Source: a virus. Taken from it: 30,416 nucleotides of DNA. Numbering within the stretch: the stretch's first letter is position 1; each line of letters begins with the position of its first letter. Shown here piece by piece: positions 6,957-13,125 of this stretch. The notes beneath the pieces are model-generated. The model ran no database searches, had not been told where the DNA came from, and was given only the letters and a program-made list of their open reading frames with translations. The translations under genes and the position numbers were made by a program. The stretch lies in IMG/VR virus record IMGVR_UViG_3300025000_000323, positions 1-30,416 of that record; one strand, written 5' to 3'.

Positions 6957-8422
6957 CAGTCGTCATCACTACCAGAATTTACCGACTGTGCCGGTCCATC
7001 CCCAAACCCAACATCCCCCATCGACTCATCCCCCATACCAAACGAATCATCTGCCTTTTCAATATCCTCATCCGTGATCGAGGTAAACATGCTCGTTGTG
7101 TACGATAGCTCGTGTAACTCTGTCAAGGACATTTTCTGATTGATTATCCCGGCACTGAACGCCTTAACGACCGACTCGACTTTCTTCTCAACAATCTCTG
7201 CCACCTTATCCTCAGTAGGAGTTGCAAGAGGATTAAACTTAATATCTAGATCGTCTGGAATGTACCCAAACTCTGACATAAACATAACGGGCAGTACCTT
7301 ATTAATCGCAGGCTTAAGTTTCGTCTCTTGCTGCTGCCCCAACATGTCGCGATAGTTCTGCATATCGGACTCGCCGGTTGCGTTCATTCCGGCCGGAGAC
7401 CGACCAAACAATCTTGTGACCGGGATATCCGATGCGCCCGACACATCCATCATTTGTGAGTCCGATATATCCGAGAGTCCAGCGAAGGTATACTGAATAG
7501 GAGTTATCTCTTCATCCTTACCGATGATCATCATGCCGTTATTCGAGCGCATTTGATTTTGCGCAGATTTGACGTTATAGAAATTTGCCTGCACTTCAGG
7601 GTCTGTGGCAGCGAGCATCTGATCCATTCCCTCTATCCTGTTCACCAAGAGGTTAGCCTGAAACACCAAAGAAGCTATATTCCAAGATGTGGAGTCGCGC
7701 TTAACTAACTCCTCATAAACATGCTCCATGATTGAGCTACCCCAGTGGATCTCGGTAATTTCCTCGTAGAAGGGGAGTTTCTTACCTATAAATCTGAGTA
7801 CGCGAGAGTGATGGACCTTGGAGATAGATCGATCGGATGCGTGGTCTCTGACCTCATAATATTTTGGTAATCCCATTTCAGGGTCACGGTGATCTGTGAT
7901 TAATTCTAAGGATGGATAAATACCCGACCATCGATCAACGACCATAAGACCACAGAACGAGTCGGGCATGATATCTTCGTAATCCAAGGGTGTATCGAGC
8001 TTATCTTCGTGACCATCGATAACTATGATGGCGGCTGCACCGCCGTAGAGTCGTCCCCAGTAAAGTCCTTCGAGTATTTTCTCCTTAACCATTGTGCGCT
8101 GTTCCAGTTTATGAATCCTGTCTGTTTCCTCAGGCTTAAGCTCCGCGGTGATCGCATACCAGTTTTTGCACATATCCTCCGGTATAATGTTCACGATTTT
8201 ATTACAGATCCACGAGTTACGGTAGAGGGAGTTCATGAGGGTGTAGTTACGAGTTAGACGAGTTAGGGGATATGTTGCGGCTGAGATGATGTTGTTGGAT
8301 GCACTGCCGAGGCGAGCGAGTTGGTTTTGGAAGGAGTCGAAGGCTGAGCCGCGATGAGGTGAAGTGGGTGGAGGTGTGGTTTTTTGCACTCGCTGTGTTC
8401 TGTTTTTGTTTCGCTTACTCAA
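6956..8422 (-). CDS. Portal protein (DUF1073 family)
   Basis: A 488-residue protein. The start is TTG 8422, seven bases after GGAGG; no ATG lies near. 'LMNSLYRNSWICNKIVNIIPEDMCKNWYAI', 'LYWGRLYGGAAAIIVIDG' and 'VHHSRVLRFIGKKLP' are characteristic of the DUF1073 portal family, followed by 'GASDIPVTRLFGRSPAGMNATGESDMQNY', the strongly conserved tunnel-region motif. The tail (residues ~440-488) is acidic and Gly/Asp rich. Portals form the 12-mer ring at one head vertex through which TerL pumps DNA. It lies between TerL and the Mu F-like protein, and its stop overlaps the latter's start. Confidence 0.88.
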   Translation of the reverse strand: MSKRNKNRTQRVQKTTPPPTSPHRGSAFDSFQNQLARLGSASNNIISAATYPLTRLTRNYTLMNSLYRNSWICNKIVNIIPEDMCKNWYAITAELKPEETDRIHKLEQRTMVKEKILEGLYWGRLYGGAAAIIVIDGHEDKLDTPLDYEDIMPDSFCGLMVVDRWSGIYPSLELITDHRDPEMGLPKYYEVRDHASDRSISKVHHSRVLRFIGKKLPFYEEITEIHWGSSIMEHVYEELVKRDSTSWNIASLVFQANLLVNRIEGMDQMLAATDPEVQANFYNVKSAQNQMRSNNGMMIIGKDEEITPIQYTFAGLSDISDSQMMDVSGASDIPVTRLFGRSPAGMNATGESDMQNYRDMLGQQQETKLKPAINKVLPVMFMSEFGYIPDDLDIKFNPLATPTEDKVAEIVEKKVESVVKAFSAGIINQKMSLTELHELSYTTSMFTSITDEDIEKADDSFGMGDESMGDVGFGDGPAQSVNSGSDDD

Positions 8423-8435
8423 GTTATCACCTCCT

Positions 8436-9758
8436 CTATGCTTTAAAATATTTAACGATTGTTTTTGCCCAATATCTCAGTGCGTCAAGGCAGTGGTCCG
8501 ACTCCTTGACTGGTTCTTCTACTCCTCTTTCGGCTGACTTTACATTCCAAATATAAGCGGGGAATTCCTTGAGTAAATTTGGGCATTTTCGTTTATTAAC
8601 AAACAGCTTTAAGACATGTAGCAGTGTCGAAACCAATCTGATACCATTCAAGACTTCGTTATCTGCGTTGATAAGATCATCTGCTTCGCGAGCCTTGAGC
8701 GAGCGTTTTCTTAGCTCTGCCTTAAAACTGGCCGCGCTCGGGTCGATAATAATCCCTGAGTATCTCTTATCGCCTATAAACTTCTTCAGGTCATCTGCAT
8801 ATTCGGCATCTGTTTTCTGCTTGTTGTGTTTTTTGGAATCATAATAATACTCATCAACCACATAATATTTGGTTACACGTTCGATGGTCTGTTCGACGAT
8901 CTCAAGGCAAGCAAAGGGATTAATCGTTCCATAGTCGATTGTGTACCAACGAGTATAATACAGGTTTAAGTCGGGTCCACCGGTGCCATCTTCGCGCCAA
9001 TTTAGGCCATCTTCATACTGATTGTCAATACAAAAACCTGAGTAGATAACGCCTTCCGCGTTTTTTCTCAGGCCTAGGATATCCCTTTGGTACCAGACTG
9101 ATTTTTTGTCATAACTTATTAATGCCTTTCTTATCTTTTCATCCGAAAGGCTAAGGTTGTCAGCTATTGTGAAGTGCTCATAATTCAGTCCGTAATCTCT
9201 GATTTTGAGATTATTATCTTGATGAACATTAAGTATCTCTGCATAAAACCAATGCAATTCAGCCTTGGGGTTAAGGTCAAACAACAACTTGCGTTTACTA
9301 CTCGATAAGGTGCGGTCAAATACTTCCTTTACGAACGATTGGGCACACTCGTTAACCTCCGAGATATAAACACTCCCGAGGGTTAACCCTTTAATAAACC
9401 GTTCGTCTCCGTTTTTGCCACCACCTGAGATAAGTACTATCTTCTCCCCTGTAACAGTTTGAATGATAACTGCATCTTTATCTTGGTACTTGCCCTGTCT
9501 GCAACGACCTTTGAAGTAATTTAGGACACCAAATCCATCACTGTCGATTATATTAAGCTTGGCGGTCGCTACCGAGACACCAGCAGCAAGGTGTAGTTTA
9601 TCGGGATGGTTTTCAATGATGGTGCACCATGCGATTATGTTGATAATATTCTTAGATGCCCGCTTGCCGCCTTCGGCGACCGAGAGCCAGTATTCGTCCT
9701 GCAGGCATTTGCTTATATAGTCGGTTTGCTTTTGACTGAATGGCGCGTACTCACTCAT
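8436..9758 (-). CDS. terL: Terminase large subunit (PBSX/SPP1 type)
   Basis: A 440-residue protein using ATG 9758, which overlaps the terS stop by eight bases; a TTG at 9767 is a weaker alternative. The N-terminal ATPase carries a deviant Walker A, AEGGKRASKN, and a Walker B region 'GSVYISEVNECAQ' with the catalytic E in 'SE'. The C-terminal nuclease starts 'YYTRWYTIDYGTINPFACLEI', continues 'YSGIIIDPSAASFKAELRKR', and ends 'ESDHCLDALRYW'. The three acidic clusters (D in IDYG, D in IIDPS, D in DHCLDA) are the RNase H-like metal ligands. It packages DNA through the portal encoded next. Confidence 0.9.
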   Translation of the reverse strand: MSEYAPFSQKQTDYISKCLQDEYWLSVAEGGKRASKNIINIIAWCTIIENHPDKLHLAAGVSVATAKLNIIDSDGFGVLNYFKGRCRQGKYQDKDAVIIQTVTGEKIVLISGGGKNGDERFIKGLTLGSVYISEVNECAQSFVKEVFDRTLSSSKRKLLFDLNPKAELHWFYAEILNVHQDNNLKIRDYGLNYEHFTIADNLSLSDEKIRKALISYDKKSVWYQRDILGLRKNAEGVIYSGFCIDNQYEDGLNWREDGTGGPDLNLYYTRWYTIDYGTINPFACLEIVEQTIERVTKYYVVDEYYYDSKKHNKQKTDAEYADDLKKFIGDKRYSGIIIDPSAASFKAELRKRSLKAREADDLINADNEVLNGIRLVSTLLHVLKLFVNKRKCPNLLKEFPAYIWNVKSAERGVEEPVKESDHCLDALRYWAKTIVKYFKA

Positions 9759-10686
9759 CGCTCTCAAGATCCTTTATGCTTCGATTAGGTGCAGGATTAT
9801 TAAGTAACTGGGCGAGAGTTTGTATTTTCTGGATACTTTCATCTATGCCGCCCCCACCGGTTGCCTTTGCCTTATCCATATCAAACTTGGCCTGGTCAAG
9901 CTTAAGTTTCTCATCCTCGATCCGGCGTTTGTGGTGATCTGCAAATAACCCAACGTGTTTTGATAGTGCGTCAAGGGCCTTGATTTTATCATGTAGCTTG
10001 AATGTGAATATTCCCTTGGGTGATATGGATACCTCCTGAATTATAGTTCCATCAACTTCTTCACTGGGCTTCATTTCGATTACCTGCTGATAATCACAAA
10101 CAGGTTTACCTTCATCGTCTGTCTCTATAACGATTTTCTCTGTTCCGAACCTAAGAAAGTCTTTTATGTCGACAAATCCTATTTTGGCATATTCCTGTAA
10201 CACCCGGTCTTGGGTGATTTTATTACGTTGTAGACGTTCGTCCTTTGCTACTTGAATTGATTTTTGAATACAAGTTTTGCCAAGTAGCTCCGGACCAATC
10301 CTGTTTGCTGTTTTAGCAGAATACCCCGCTCTTATGGCAGCCTGAGTTGCATTAAGATCAATGAGGTATTCAGAAACAAAAATACGCTGTTTATCGGTGA
10401 GCTCAGGACTTTCATTAGTTTCTATTTCTTTATTATTTACATCTATTCTAATCTTTGGTTCTCGCTTACCCTTCGTATCCTTGGATGCACCCTGCGTTTT
10501 TTTGGATGCATCTTTGGACGCATCTTTTTTGCCTTTGGATGCATCTTTCTTGGATGCACCCTTTTCCCACTTCTCGCGCTGCTTCCTGCTTTTAACTGTG
10601 GGATATTTCAAGCCGTGTTTCTCGGCCAAATCACTTAACGATATATCAGTCGATTCATATTCCTGTCGTATTACTATCCAATCCAT
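9751..10686 (-). CDS. terS: Terminase small subunit
   Basis: A 311-residue protein. Residues ~1-40 (MDWIVIRQEYESTDISLSDLAEKHG, then YPTVKSRKQREKW) form a PBSX-type helix-turn-helix that would bind the packaging site. Residues ~41-80 are a Lys/Ala/Ser linker made of repeated 'DASK' units. Residues ~95-170 are the Terminase_2 core: 'ELTDKQRIFVSEYLIDLNATQAAIRAGYSAKTANRIGPELL'. The C-terminal part has 'IQEVSISPKGIFTFKLHDKIKALDALSKHVG' and a coiled coil. At 311 residues it is longer than usual because of the linker. The GGGGAGG site is about 15 bases from the ATG, which is rather far. Confidence 0.88.
   Translation of the reverse strand: MDWIVIRQEYESTDISLSDLAEKHGLKYPTVKSRKQREKWEKGASKKDASKGKKDASKDASKKTQGASKDTKGKREPKIRIDVNNKEIETNESPELTDKQRIFVSEYLIDLNATQAAIRAGYSAKTANRIGPELLGKTCIQKSIQVAKDERLQRNKITQDRVLQEYAKIGFVDIKDFLRFGTEKIVIETDDEGKPVCDYQQVIEMKPSEEVDGTIIQEVSISPKGIFTFKLHDKIKALDALSKHVGLFADHHKRRIEDEKLKLDQAKFDMDKAKATGGGGIDESIQKIQTLAQLLNNPAPNRSIKDLESDE
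10481..10558. repeat. Five TTGGATGCA units inside terS
   Basis: The nonamer TTGGATGCA occurs at 10481, 10502, 10535 and 10550, with a variant TTGGACGCA at 10514. It encodes the DASK/GASK linker of TerS. In several headful phages the packaging site lies within the small terminase gene, so the cluster is a candidate recognition site. It may instead be only coding repeat drift. Confidence 0.55.
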
Positions 10687-10724
10687 ACTACATCTTCACT
10701 ACCTCCCCATTGGAGTTTGTTTTG

Positions 10725-10934
10725 TTATTCAGGGAATCTAATCCCCCGATTCGTCCGCATCAGCATATCAAGCGCTTTAAACTTACGAGTTGTCTCGTAC
10801 TCCTTGTACGCGGCGAGGTATTCATCGCACCATACCCCTATACCTTTTGCGCAGTTTCCGCAATATTGCCTGACAGGTACGATAGGGGAATAGTGTTTAC
10901 ATTGGGGTTTATCCATTTCACCCACGGTAATCAT
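10725..10934 (-). CDS. Small zinc-ribbon-like protein upstream of terS
   Basis: A 69-residue protein. ATG 10934 has AAGG five bases before the codon; a second ATG (MDKPQ, at 10916) would give 63 residues. The frame is open further upstream, but that would run through the terminator and tRNA-like RNA, so it is not used. The core 'PQCKHYSPIVPVRQYCGNCAKGIGVWCDEY' has five Cys and one His arranged as a small zinc ribbon, followed by a basic helix 'YKEYETTRKFKALDMLMRTN'. Similar tiny proteins occur beside terminase genes in clostridial phages. The function is unknown. It is the first gene of the packaging block, just after two terminators. Confidence 0.6.
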   Translation of the reverse strand: MITVGEMDKPQCKHYSPIVPVRQYCGNCAKGIGVWCDEYLAAYKEYETTRKFKALDMLMRTNRGIRFPE

Positions 10935-10951
10935 CACCGCCTTATAAGTAT

Positions 10952-10983
10952 AAAAAAGCGAACGCCCCAATTTAGGAGCGCTC
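10952..10983 (-). terminator. Rho-independent terminator upstream of the packaging block
   Basis: On the coding strand GAGCGCTCC and GGGGCGTTC form a 9 bp stem (two G-T pairs) with loop TAAATT, then GC and six T. It lies only 18 bases before the start of the small zinc protein, so the packaging operon needs either antitermination or its own promoter. No convincing vegetative promoter is seen between this hairpin and the gene. Confidence 0.75.
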
Positions 10984-11003
10984 CAAGTAGAGGAGGAGGG
11001 AAT

Positions 11004-11048
11004 ATGACACCGAGCGCGGATTTCTCCGCACCCATCTGTTTGGCATAG
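11004..11048 (+). CDS. Possible 14-codon ORF on the opposite strand
   Basis: A plus-strand ATG follows AGGAGGAGGG by three to eight bases and opens a 14-residue frame, MTPSADFSAPICLA, closed by TAG. It lies between the two minus-strand terminators, in a stretch with no other gene. The ribosome site is as strong as any in the window, but no plus-strand promoter is recognised and no other plus-strand gene exists. The purine run may be chance. It is listed only because of the site. Confidence 0.15.
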   Translation: MTPSADFSAPICLA

Positions 11049-11049
11049 G

Positions 11050-11079
11050 AAAAAGACACCTCCGAGTTGGAAGTGTCTT
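11050..11079 (-). terminator. Rho-independent terminator of the tRNA-like RNA unit
   Basis: An 11 bp stem on the coding strand, AAGACACTTCC with GGAGGTGTCTT (one T-G pair), a 5 base loop AACTC, and a run of five T. It begins six bases after the 3' end of the second tRNA-like module. This is the strongest intrinsic terminator in the window, and it marks the end of the RNA transcription unit that starts near 11376. Confidence 0.85.
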
Positions 11080-11084
11080 GAGTT

Positions 11085-11174
11085 TGTTGTGGGCAGGATT
11101 TGAACCTGCGACATAGGGCCTTTTTGTGACTGACAACAGTCAACCCGTAGCTCTAACCACTGAGCTACCACATG
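11085..11174 (-). tRNA. tRNA-like RNA B with abnormal anticodon arm
   Basis: About 90 nt. The D arm is canonical (GCTC / GAGC around AGTGGTTA, preceded by TA at positions 8-9) and the T arm is canonical (GCAGG / CCTGC around TTCAAAT). The acceptor stem pairs at five of seven positions (TGTGG with CCACA); the outer two pairs are C-C and A-A mismatches, and no CCA is encoded. Where a 17 nt anticodon arm should be there are about 31 nt: a TA-GGG / CCC-TA stem with a bulged C, enclosing a second hairpin (GACTG TTGT CAGTC) and an A-rich run. No normal 7 nt anticodon loop is seen. Either a degraded tRNA or a tRNA-shaped RNA with another job. Confidence 0.6.
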
Positions 11175-11189
11175 TAATTTGTTTATGAT

Positions 11190-11340
11190 TGCAAGGGTAT
11201 GGATTTACACCATACATGAACAACTCAATAAGTGCCGATATTTTGCAAGCTTGCAATGCTTTGGCTGTTTTAGGACGTTTTCTTGTCCAAACAGTTAACT
11301 TGTCTTATTGATTAGCGTCTACATATTCCGCCACCTTGCT
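11190..11340 (-). ncRNA. tRNA(Leu)-like RNA A with ~60 nt extra in the anticodon arm
   Basis: About 151 nt. The ends pair as an acceptor stem (GCAAGG with CCTTGC). After TG at positions 8-9 comes GCGGAATATGTAGACGC, a leucine-type D arm, and near the 3' end a T arm (GTATGG TGTAAAT CCATAC). Between them TCAATAAG pairs with CTTATTGA as a long anticodon-side helix. Inside this helix are two further hairpins: CTGTTT-GGAC with GTCC-(TA)-AAACAG, and TTGCA AGCT TGCAA, the latter flanked by GCC and GGC. No CCA is encoded. A normal tRNA(Leu) is about 85 nt, so this is a tRNA scaffold with a branched insertion, too short for a group I intron or a whole tmRNA. Confidence 0.6.
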
Positions 11341-11342
11341 AT

Positions 11343-11377
11343 TTAAGAGGCAACGCCGTTTTGGGCATGCCTCTTAA
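11343..11377 (-). other. 5' hairpin of the RNA transcription unit
   Basis: A 10 bp perfect inverted repeat (TTAAGAGGCA / TGCCTCTTAA) with a 15 base loop, in which GCC and GGC can pair again. It starts at the predicted transcription start, about seven bases after the -10 box, and ends two bases before tRNA-like module A. There is no T run after it, so it is not a terminator. It would cap the 5' end of the RNA, or could be an operator. Confidence 0.6.
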
Positions 11378-11382
11378 GAGGT

Positions 11383-11412
11383 ATTATATCATGACTAGTC
11401 AAGCTTATTCAA
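11383..11412 (-). promoter_or_regulatory. Strong extended -10 vegetative promoter for the tRNA-like RNAs
   Basis: On the minus strand: -35 TTGAAT (11412-11407), an 18 bp spacer, then TGATATAAT, which is a perfect TATAAT (11388-11383) with an extended TGn. Transcription would start near 11376, at the 5' hairpin. It lies just past the stop of the 134-residue gene and points at the two tRNA-like modules. It is the best housekeeping promoter I could find in the window. Confidence 0.72.
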
Positions 11413-11434
11413 GTGTGTTATGCTTGAGAATTTG

Positions 11435-11839
11435 CTACATTCCAAGAATTTTCATGTACTCCGGGACTTTCCTCTGCGGTTTTTTCGGTACTCTCGATTT
11501 GCTTCCTCCGCCCGGTACGACCGGTCCACTTAAACACGTAATCGGTTCCTTGGAGATTAAATCCTCTGGATGATATTTGTAATACTCCTGCCATCGCTCA
11601 TCCTCGGTCATTGCGTTCAGTCTCTCAGCCCAAGTCCCTCGCACGGAAGGGATAACAATACCTAAGTCAGCCGTGAGTTCTTCAGGACCAGGTGTGAGCT
11701 CAGATATAAGATCTGGGTCCTGTTCGATAGGTTCCGGTTCCGGTACGTATGTGTCAGCTTGACAGACTATGAGGTTAGCACACAGCGAGCAGTCAGTCCA
11801 ACCGTGTGGGCATTCTCTGATTTCGTTTGGGCATTTCAT
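11435..11839 (-). CDS. Hypothetical protein with N-terminal cysteine cluster
   Basis: A 134-residue protein whose ATG overlaps the previous stop by four bases. The first 30 residues, MKCPNEIRECPHGWTDCSLC, carry C3, C10, H12, C17, C20 and C26, a likely zinc or metal site. The middle is acidic and proline rich (PEPEPIEQDPDLISELTPGPEEL). A helical segment 'TWAERLNAMTEDERWQEYYKYH' and a basic C-terminus 'SKSRVPKKPQRKVPEYMKILG' follow. I do not recognise it. It is the last gene of the long early/middle run before the RNA unit, and the RNA promoter begins just after its stop. Confidence 0.6.
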   Translation of the reverse strand: MKCPNEIRECPHGWTDCSLCANLIVCQADTYVPEPEPIEQDPDLISELTPGPEELTADLGIVIPSVRGTWAERLNAMTEDERWQEYYKYHPEDLISKEPITCLSGPVVPGGGSKSRVPKKPQRKVPEYMKILGM

Positions 11840-12111
11840 AGGTTGGTCCCCTTAAGAACTGTTATCGCCATTACGAAAGGTTTTTGAGCTACATAACCAT
11901 CTTGTATTACATGCATAGCCCCTGCTAATGTTTTATTTTGCCCATCTTTCGGAAGCAAGCAACTCGTACACATTAAATCATATTCATCTTCAGTTGCTTC
12001 TTTTAGATAAAAGCTAGCCACCATTTGCATATCATTCACTTGGCAAATCTCAATAATCTGCGCCATTAACGGGCTAATTTTCTCATCGTAAATTTGTTCC
12101 TTGTCGTACAT
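11836..12111 (-). CDS. Hypothetical 91-residue protein
   Basis: ATG 12111 follows GGGGGAGGAAAATGAA, a strong site. The protein (MYDKEQIYDEKISPLMAQI, then VASFYLKEATEDEYDLMCTSCLLP) is acidic at the start and has a helix-strand-strand look, with a CTSC pair near residue 50 and 'PFVMAITVLKGTNL' at the end. The gene is more A+T rich than its neighbours. Short proteins of this form ('A.Y.....D....CTT.....') are common in clostridial phages, but I know of no function. Confidence 0.58.
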   Translation of the reverse strand: MYDKEQIYDEKISPLMAQIIEICQVNDMQMVASFYLKEATEDEYDLMCTSCLLPKDGQNKTLAGAMHVIQDGYVAQKPFVMAITVLKGTNL

Positions 12112-12126
12112 TTCATTTTCCTCCCC

Positions 12127-12357
12127 CTACTTGATATATTTTTCCCAAGGCGAGCTAATCGTTACAAAACAGTAGATAAAGCATATCGCAACTGCAGAAA
12201 TCACCAATTCGTAGACATAAAATCTCCCGATTGTTCCCCATGCCTTAAGGTCTGAGAAGAACAACCAAAGGATATGCTTCTGCGCCATGATTAGGAGGCA
12301 GAATAGGAACGCGAAAACGCTGACTCGGCTGACCGTATCTAAAATTCTGTAGATCAA
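12127..12357 (-). CDS. Small two-helix membrane protein
   Basis: A 76-residue protein with TTG 12357 as the only early start; an AGGAGG lies about 11 bases before it. Two hydrophobic segments are clear: about residues 12-34 (VSVFAFLFCLLIMAQKHILW) and 48-67 (VYELVISAVAICFIYCFVTI), joined by a short loop and ended by 'SSPWEKYIK'. The result is a hairpin in the membrane with a basic tail. It is not obviously a holin, as lysis genes are normally beyond the tail genes, but a holin-like or membrane-anchoring role cannot be ruled out. Confidence 0.55.
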   Translation of the reverse strand: MIYRILDTVSRVSVFAFLFCLLIMAQKHILWLFFSDLKAWGTIGRFYVYELVISAVAICFIYCFVTISSPWEKYIK

Positions 12358-12363
12358 TTTCCC

Positions 12364-12420
12364 TTATTCCTCCTTCTTTCCGACCGTGTATAGCTCGCCC
12401 TTGTATGTTGCGGTCTTCAT
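12364..12420 (-). CDS. Possible 18-codon ORF bridging two genes
   Basis: ATG 12420 overlaps the upstream stop by four bases (ATGA), and the 18-residue frame (MKTATYKGELYTVGKKEE) ends seven bases before the TTG start of the membrane protein. GGAAGG lies nine bases before the ATG. Its last codons contain the AGGAGG ribosome site of the next gene, so its translation could gate that gene. It is very short, so support is limited to the overlap and the site. Confidence 0.35.
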   Translation of the reverse strand: MKTATYKGELYTVGKKEE

Positions 12421-12659
12421 AGCTTGAACCTTCCGTAGTCTCCCTTACCAATGTAGGAACACGGTCCGCTATATCCACATTCCCCGCACTTCTTCGCTGC
12501 GAATGCAATGGGGTTTAGGCAAGCCCTTGGGTTTTTCAGACTTTCTCCCATGTGGTGCAACTCTTTTTCTAGTCTAAATATTTCAGCTTCAATCGCACCA
12601 ACCTTTGTTTGGAATCTTTCAAGTTCCACGCGCTGAAAGGCTAGGTTATCCAGAATCAT
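12417..12659 (-). CDS. Hypothetical coiled-coil protein with CxxC..C motif
   Basis: An 80-residue protein. I use ATG 12659, overlapping the HNH stop by four bases (ATGA), rather than an earlier start inside the HNH gene. Residues ~1-40 form a heptad-like coiled coil (LAFQRVELERFQTKVGAIEAE, then IFRLEKELHHM). The C-terminal 'KKCGECGYSGPCSYIGKGDYGRFKL' has three cysteines in CGECGYSGPC form, a possible half of a zinc site or iron-sulfur ligand set. No function is known. It is the sort of small phage protein expected to dimerise. Confidence 0.58.
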   Translation of the reverse strand: MILDNLAFQRVELERFQTKVGAIEAEIFRLEKELHHMGESLKNPRACLNPIAFAAKKCGECGYSGPCSYIGKGDYGRFKL

Positions 12660-13057
12660 ACTTTTATCCTGCACTCTTCCCACCTCCGCCACTTTTCCTC
12701 CAATTCATCGAGCCTTTCCGCCACCCCAGGATCCTTGAAACGTTTGAGTCTCAGTCGTTCCATTTCGTTCTGTTCAGCCTTGGGCATGTAGTATGGGTAC
12801 ATCTCCACTTGCCACTGTTTCCAATGCTCTCGCCAGTACGAAGACTCGTGTGGCCCTTCGTTCCCTTGGTGATGCGCATAACAAAGAGTAATAATATTTT
12901 CCACACAAGTAACCCTGTCTCTTGCCTCGGAACGCAATTCAATGTGGTGGTGATTCGTGTCTTGGGATCTTCCGCAACCGGGATGGAGGCAAACTCCACC
13001 ATCCCGCTCATCTACCTTTTTATAGGCGTTTTGGATTTTAGAGCAAGGCTTAGCCAC
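12656..13057 (-). CDS. HNH-like nuclease
   Basis: A 133-residue protein with GTG 13057 as the only possible start (a stop lies in frame just before), behind GAGG. 'CLHPGCGRSQDTNHHHIELRSEARDRVTCVENIITLCYAHHQG' is an HNH fold: a CxxxxC zinc knuckle pair, HHH at 36-38 as the catalytic His region, N54, and C59/H62/H63. The rest is a charged helix rich in Trp, Arg and Glu (YWREHWKQWQ, EKWRRWEECR). It could be a homing-type endonuclease, but more likely it is the phage HNH protein that assists DNA packaging or processing. Here it lies among early genes, away from terminase. Confidence 0.8.
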   Translation of the reverse strand: MAKPCSKIQNAYKKVDERDGGVCLHPGCGRSQDTNHHHIELRSEARDRVTCVENIITLCYAHHQGNEGPHESSYWREHWKQWQVEMYPYYMPKAEQNEMERLRLKRFKDPGVAERLDELEEKWRRWEECRIKV

Positions 13058-13078
13058 CTTAGCCTCGCCTTTGCCCCT

Positions 13079-13125
13079 TTATCCACATTAAGTCCACAGC
13101 TTTATCCACACTGACTCCATCCACA
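13079..13125. promoter_or_regulatory. Cluster of DnaA-box sequences
   Basis: Two perfect TTATCCACA 9-mers at 13079-13087 and 13102-13110, same orientation and 23 bp apart, with two weaker copies (6/9 at 13090-13098 and 7/9 at 13117-13125). Most of the cluster lies in the short gap before the HNH gene and over the end of the 35-residue gene. Host DnaA would be expected to bind, giving either an origin-like element or transcription control. Confidence 0.55.

Noticed and set aside
6956-8422. Anti-CBASS (Acb1) protein
   Set aside because: DUF1073 proteins are sometimes given this name automatically, but position between terminase and Mu F-like protein, length and motifs show a portal. No nucleotide-degrading motif was seen.
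10935-11171. N-terminal extension of the small zinc protein to 148 residues
   Set aside because: It would translate through a terminator and tRNA-like RNA; the later ATG has a plausible site.
11085-11340. Ordinary tRNA genes
   Set aside because: D and T arms fit but no normal anticodon loop can be drawn in either module, and acceptor ends are imperfect.
12127-12357. Holin
   Set aside because: It has two membrane helices but no endolysin is nearby and lysis genes normally follow the tail genes; kept as a membrane protein of unknown role.
12245-12508. 87-residue frame overlapping the membrane-protein gene
   Set aside because: Low-complexity composition and a different frame from two better supported genes.
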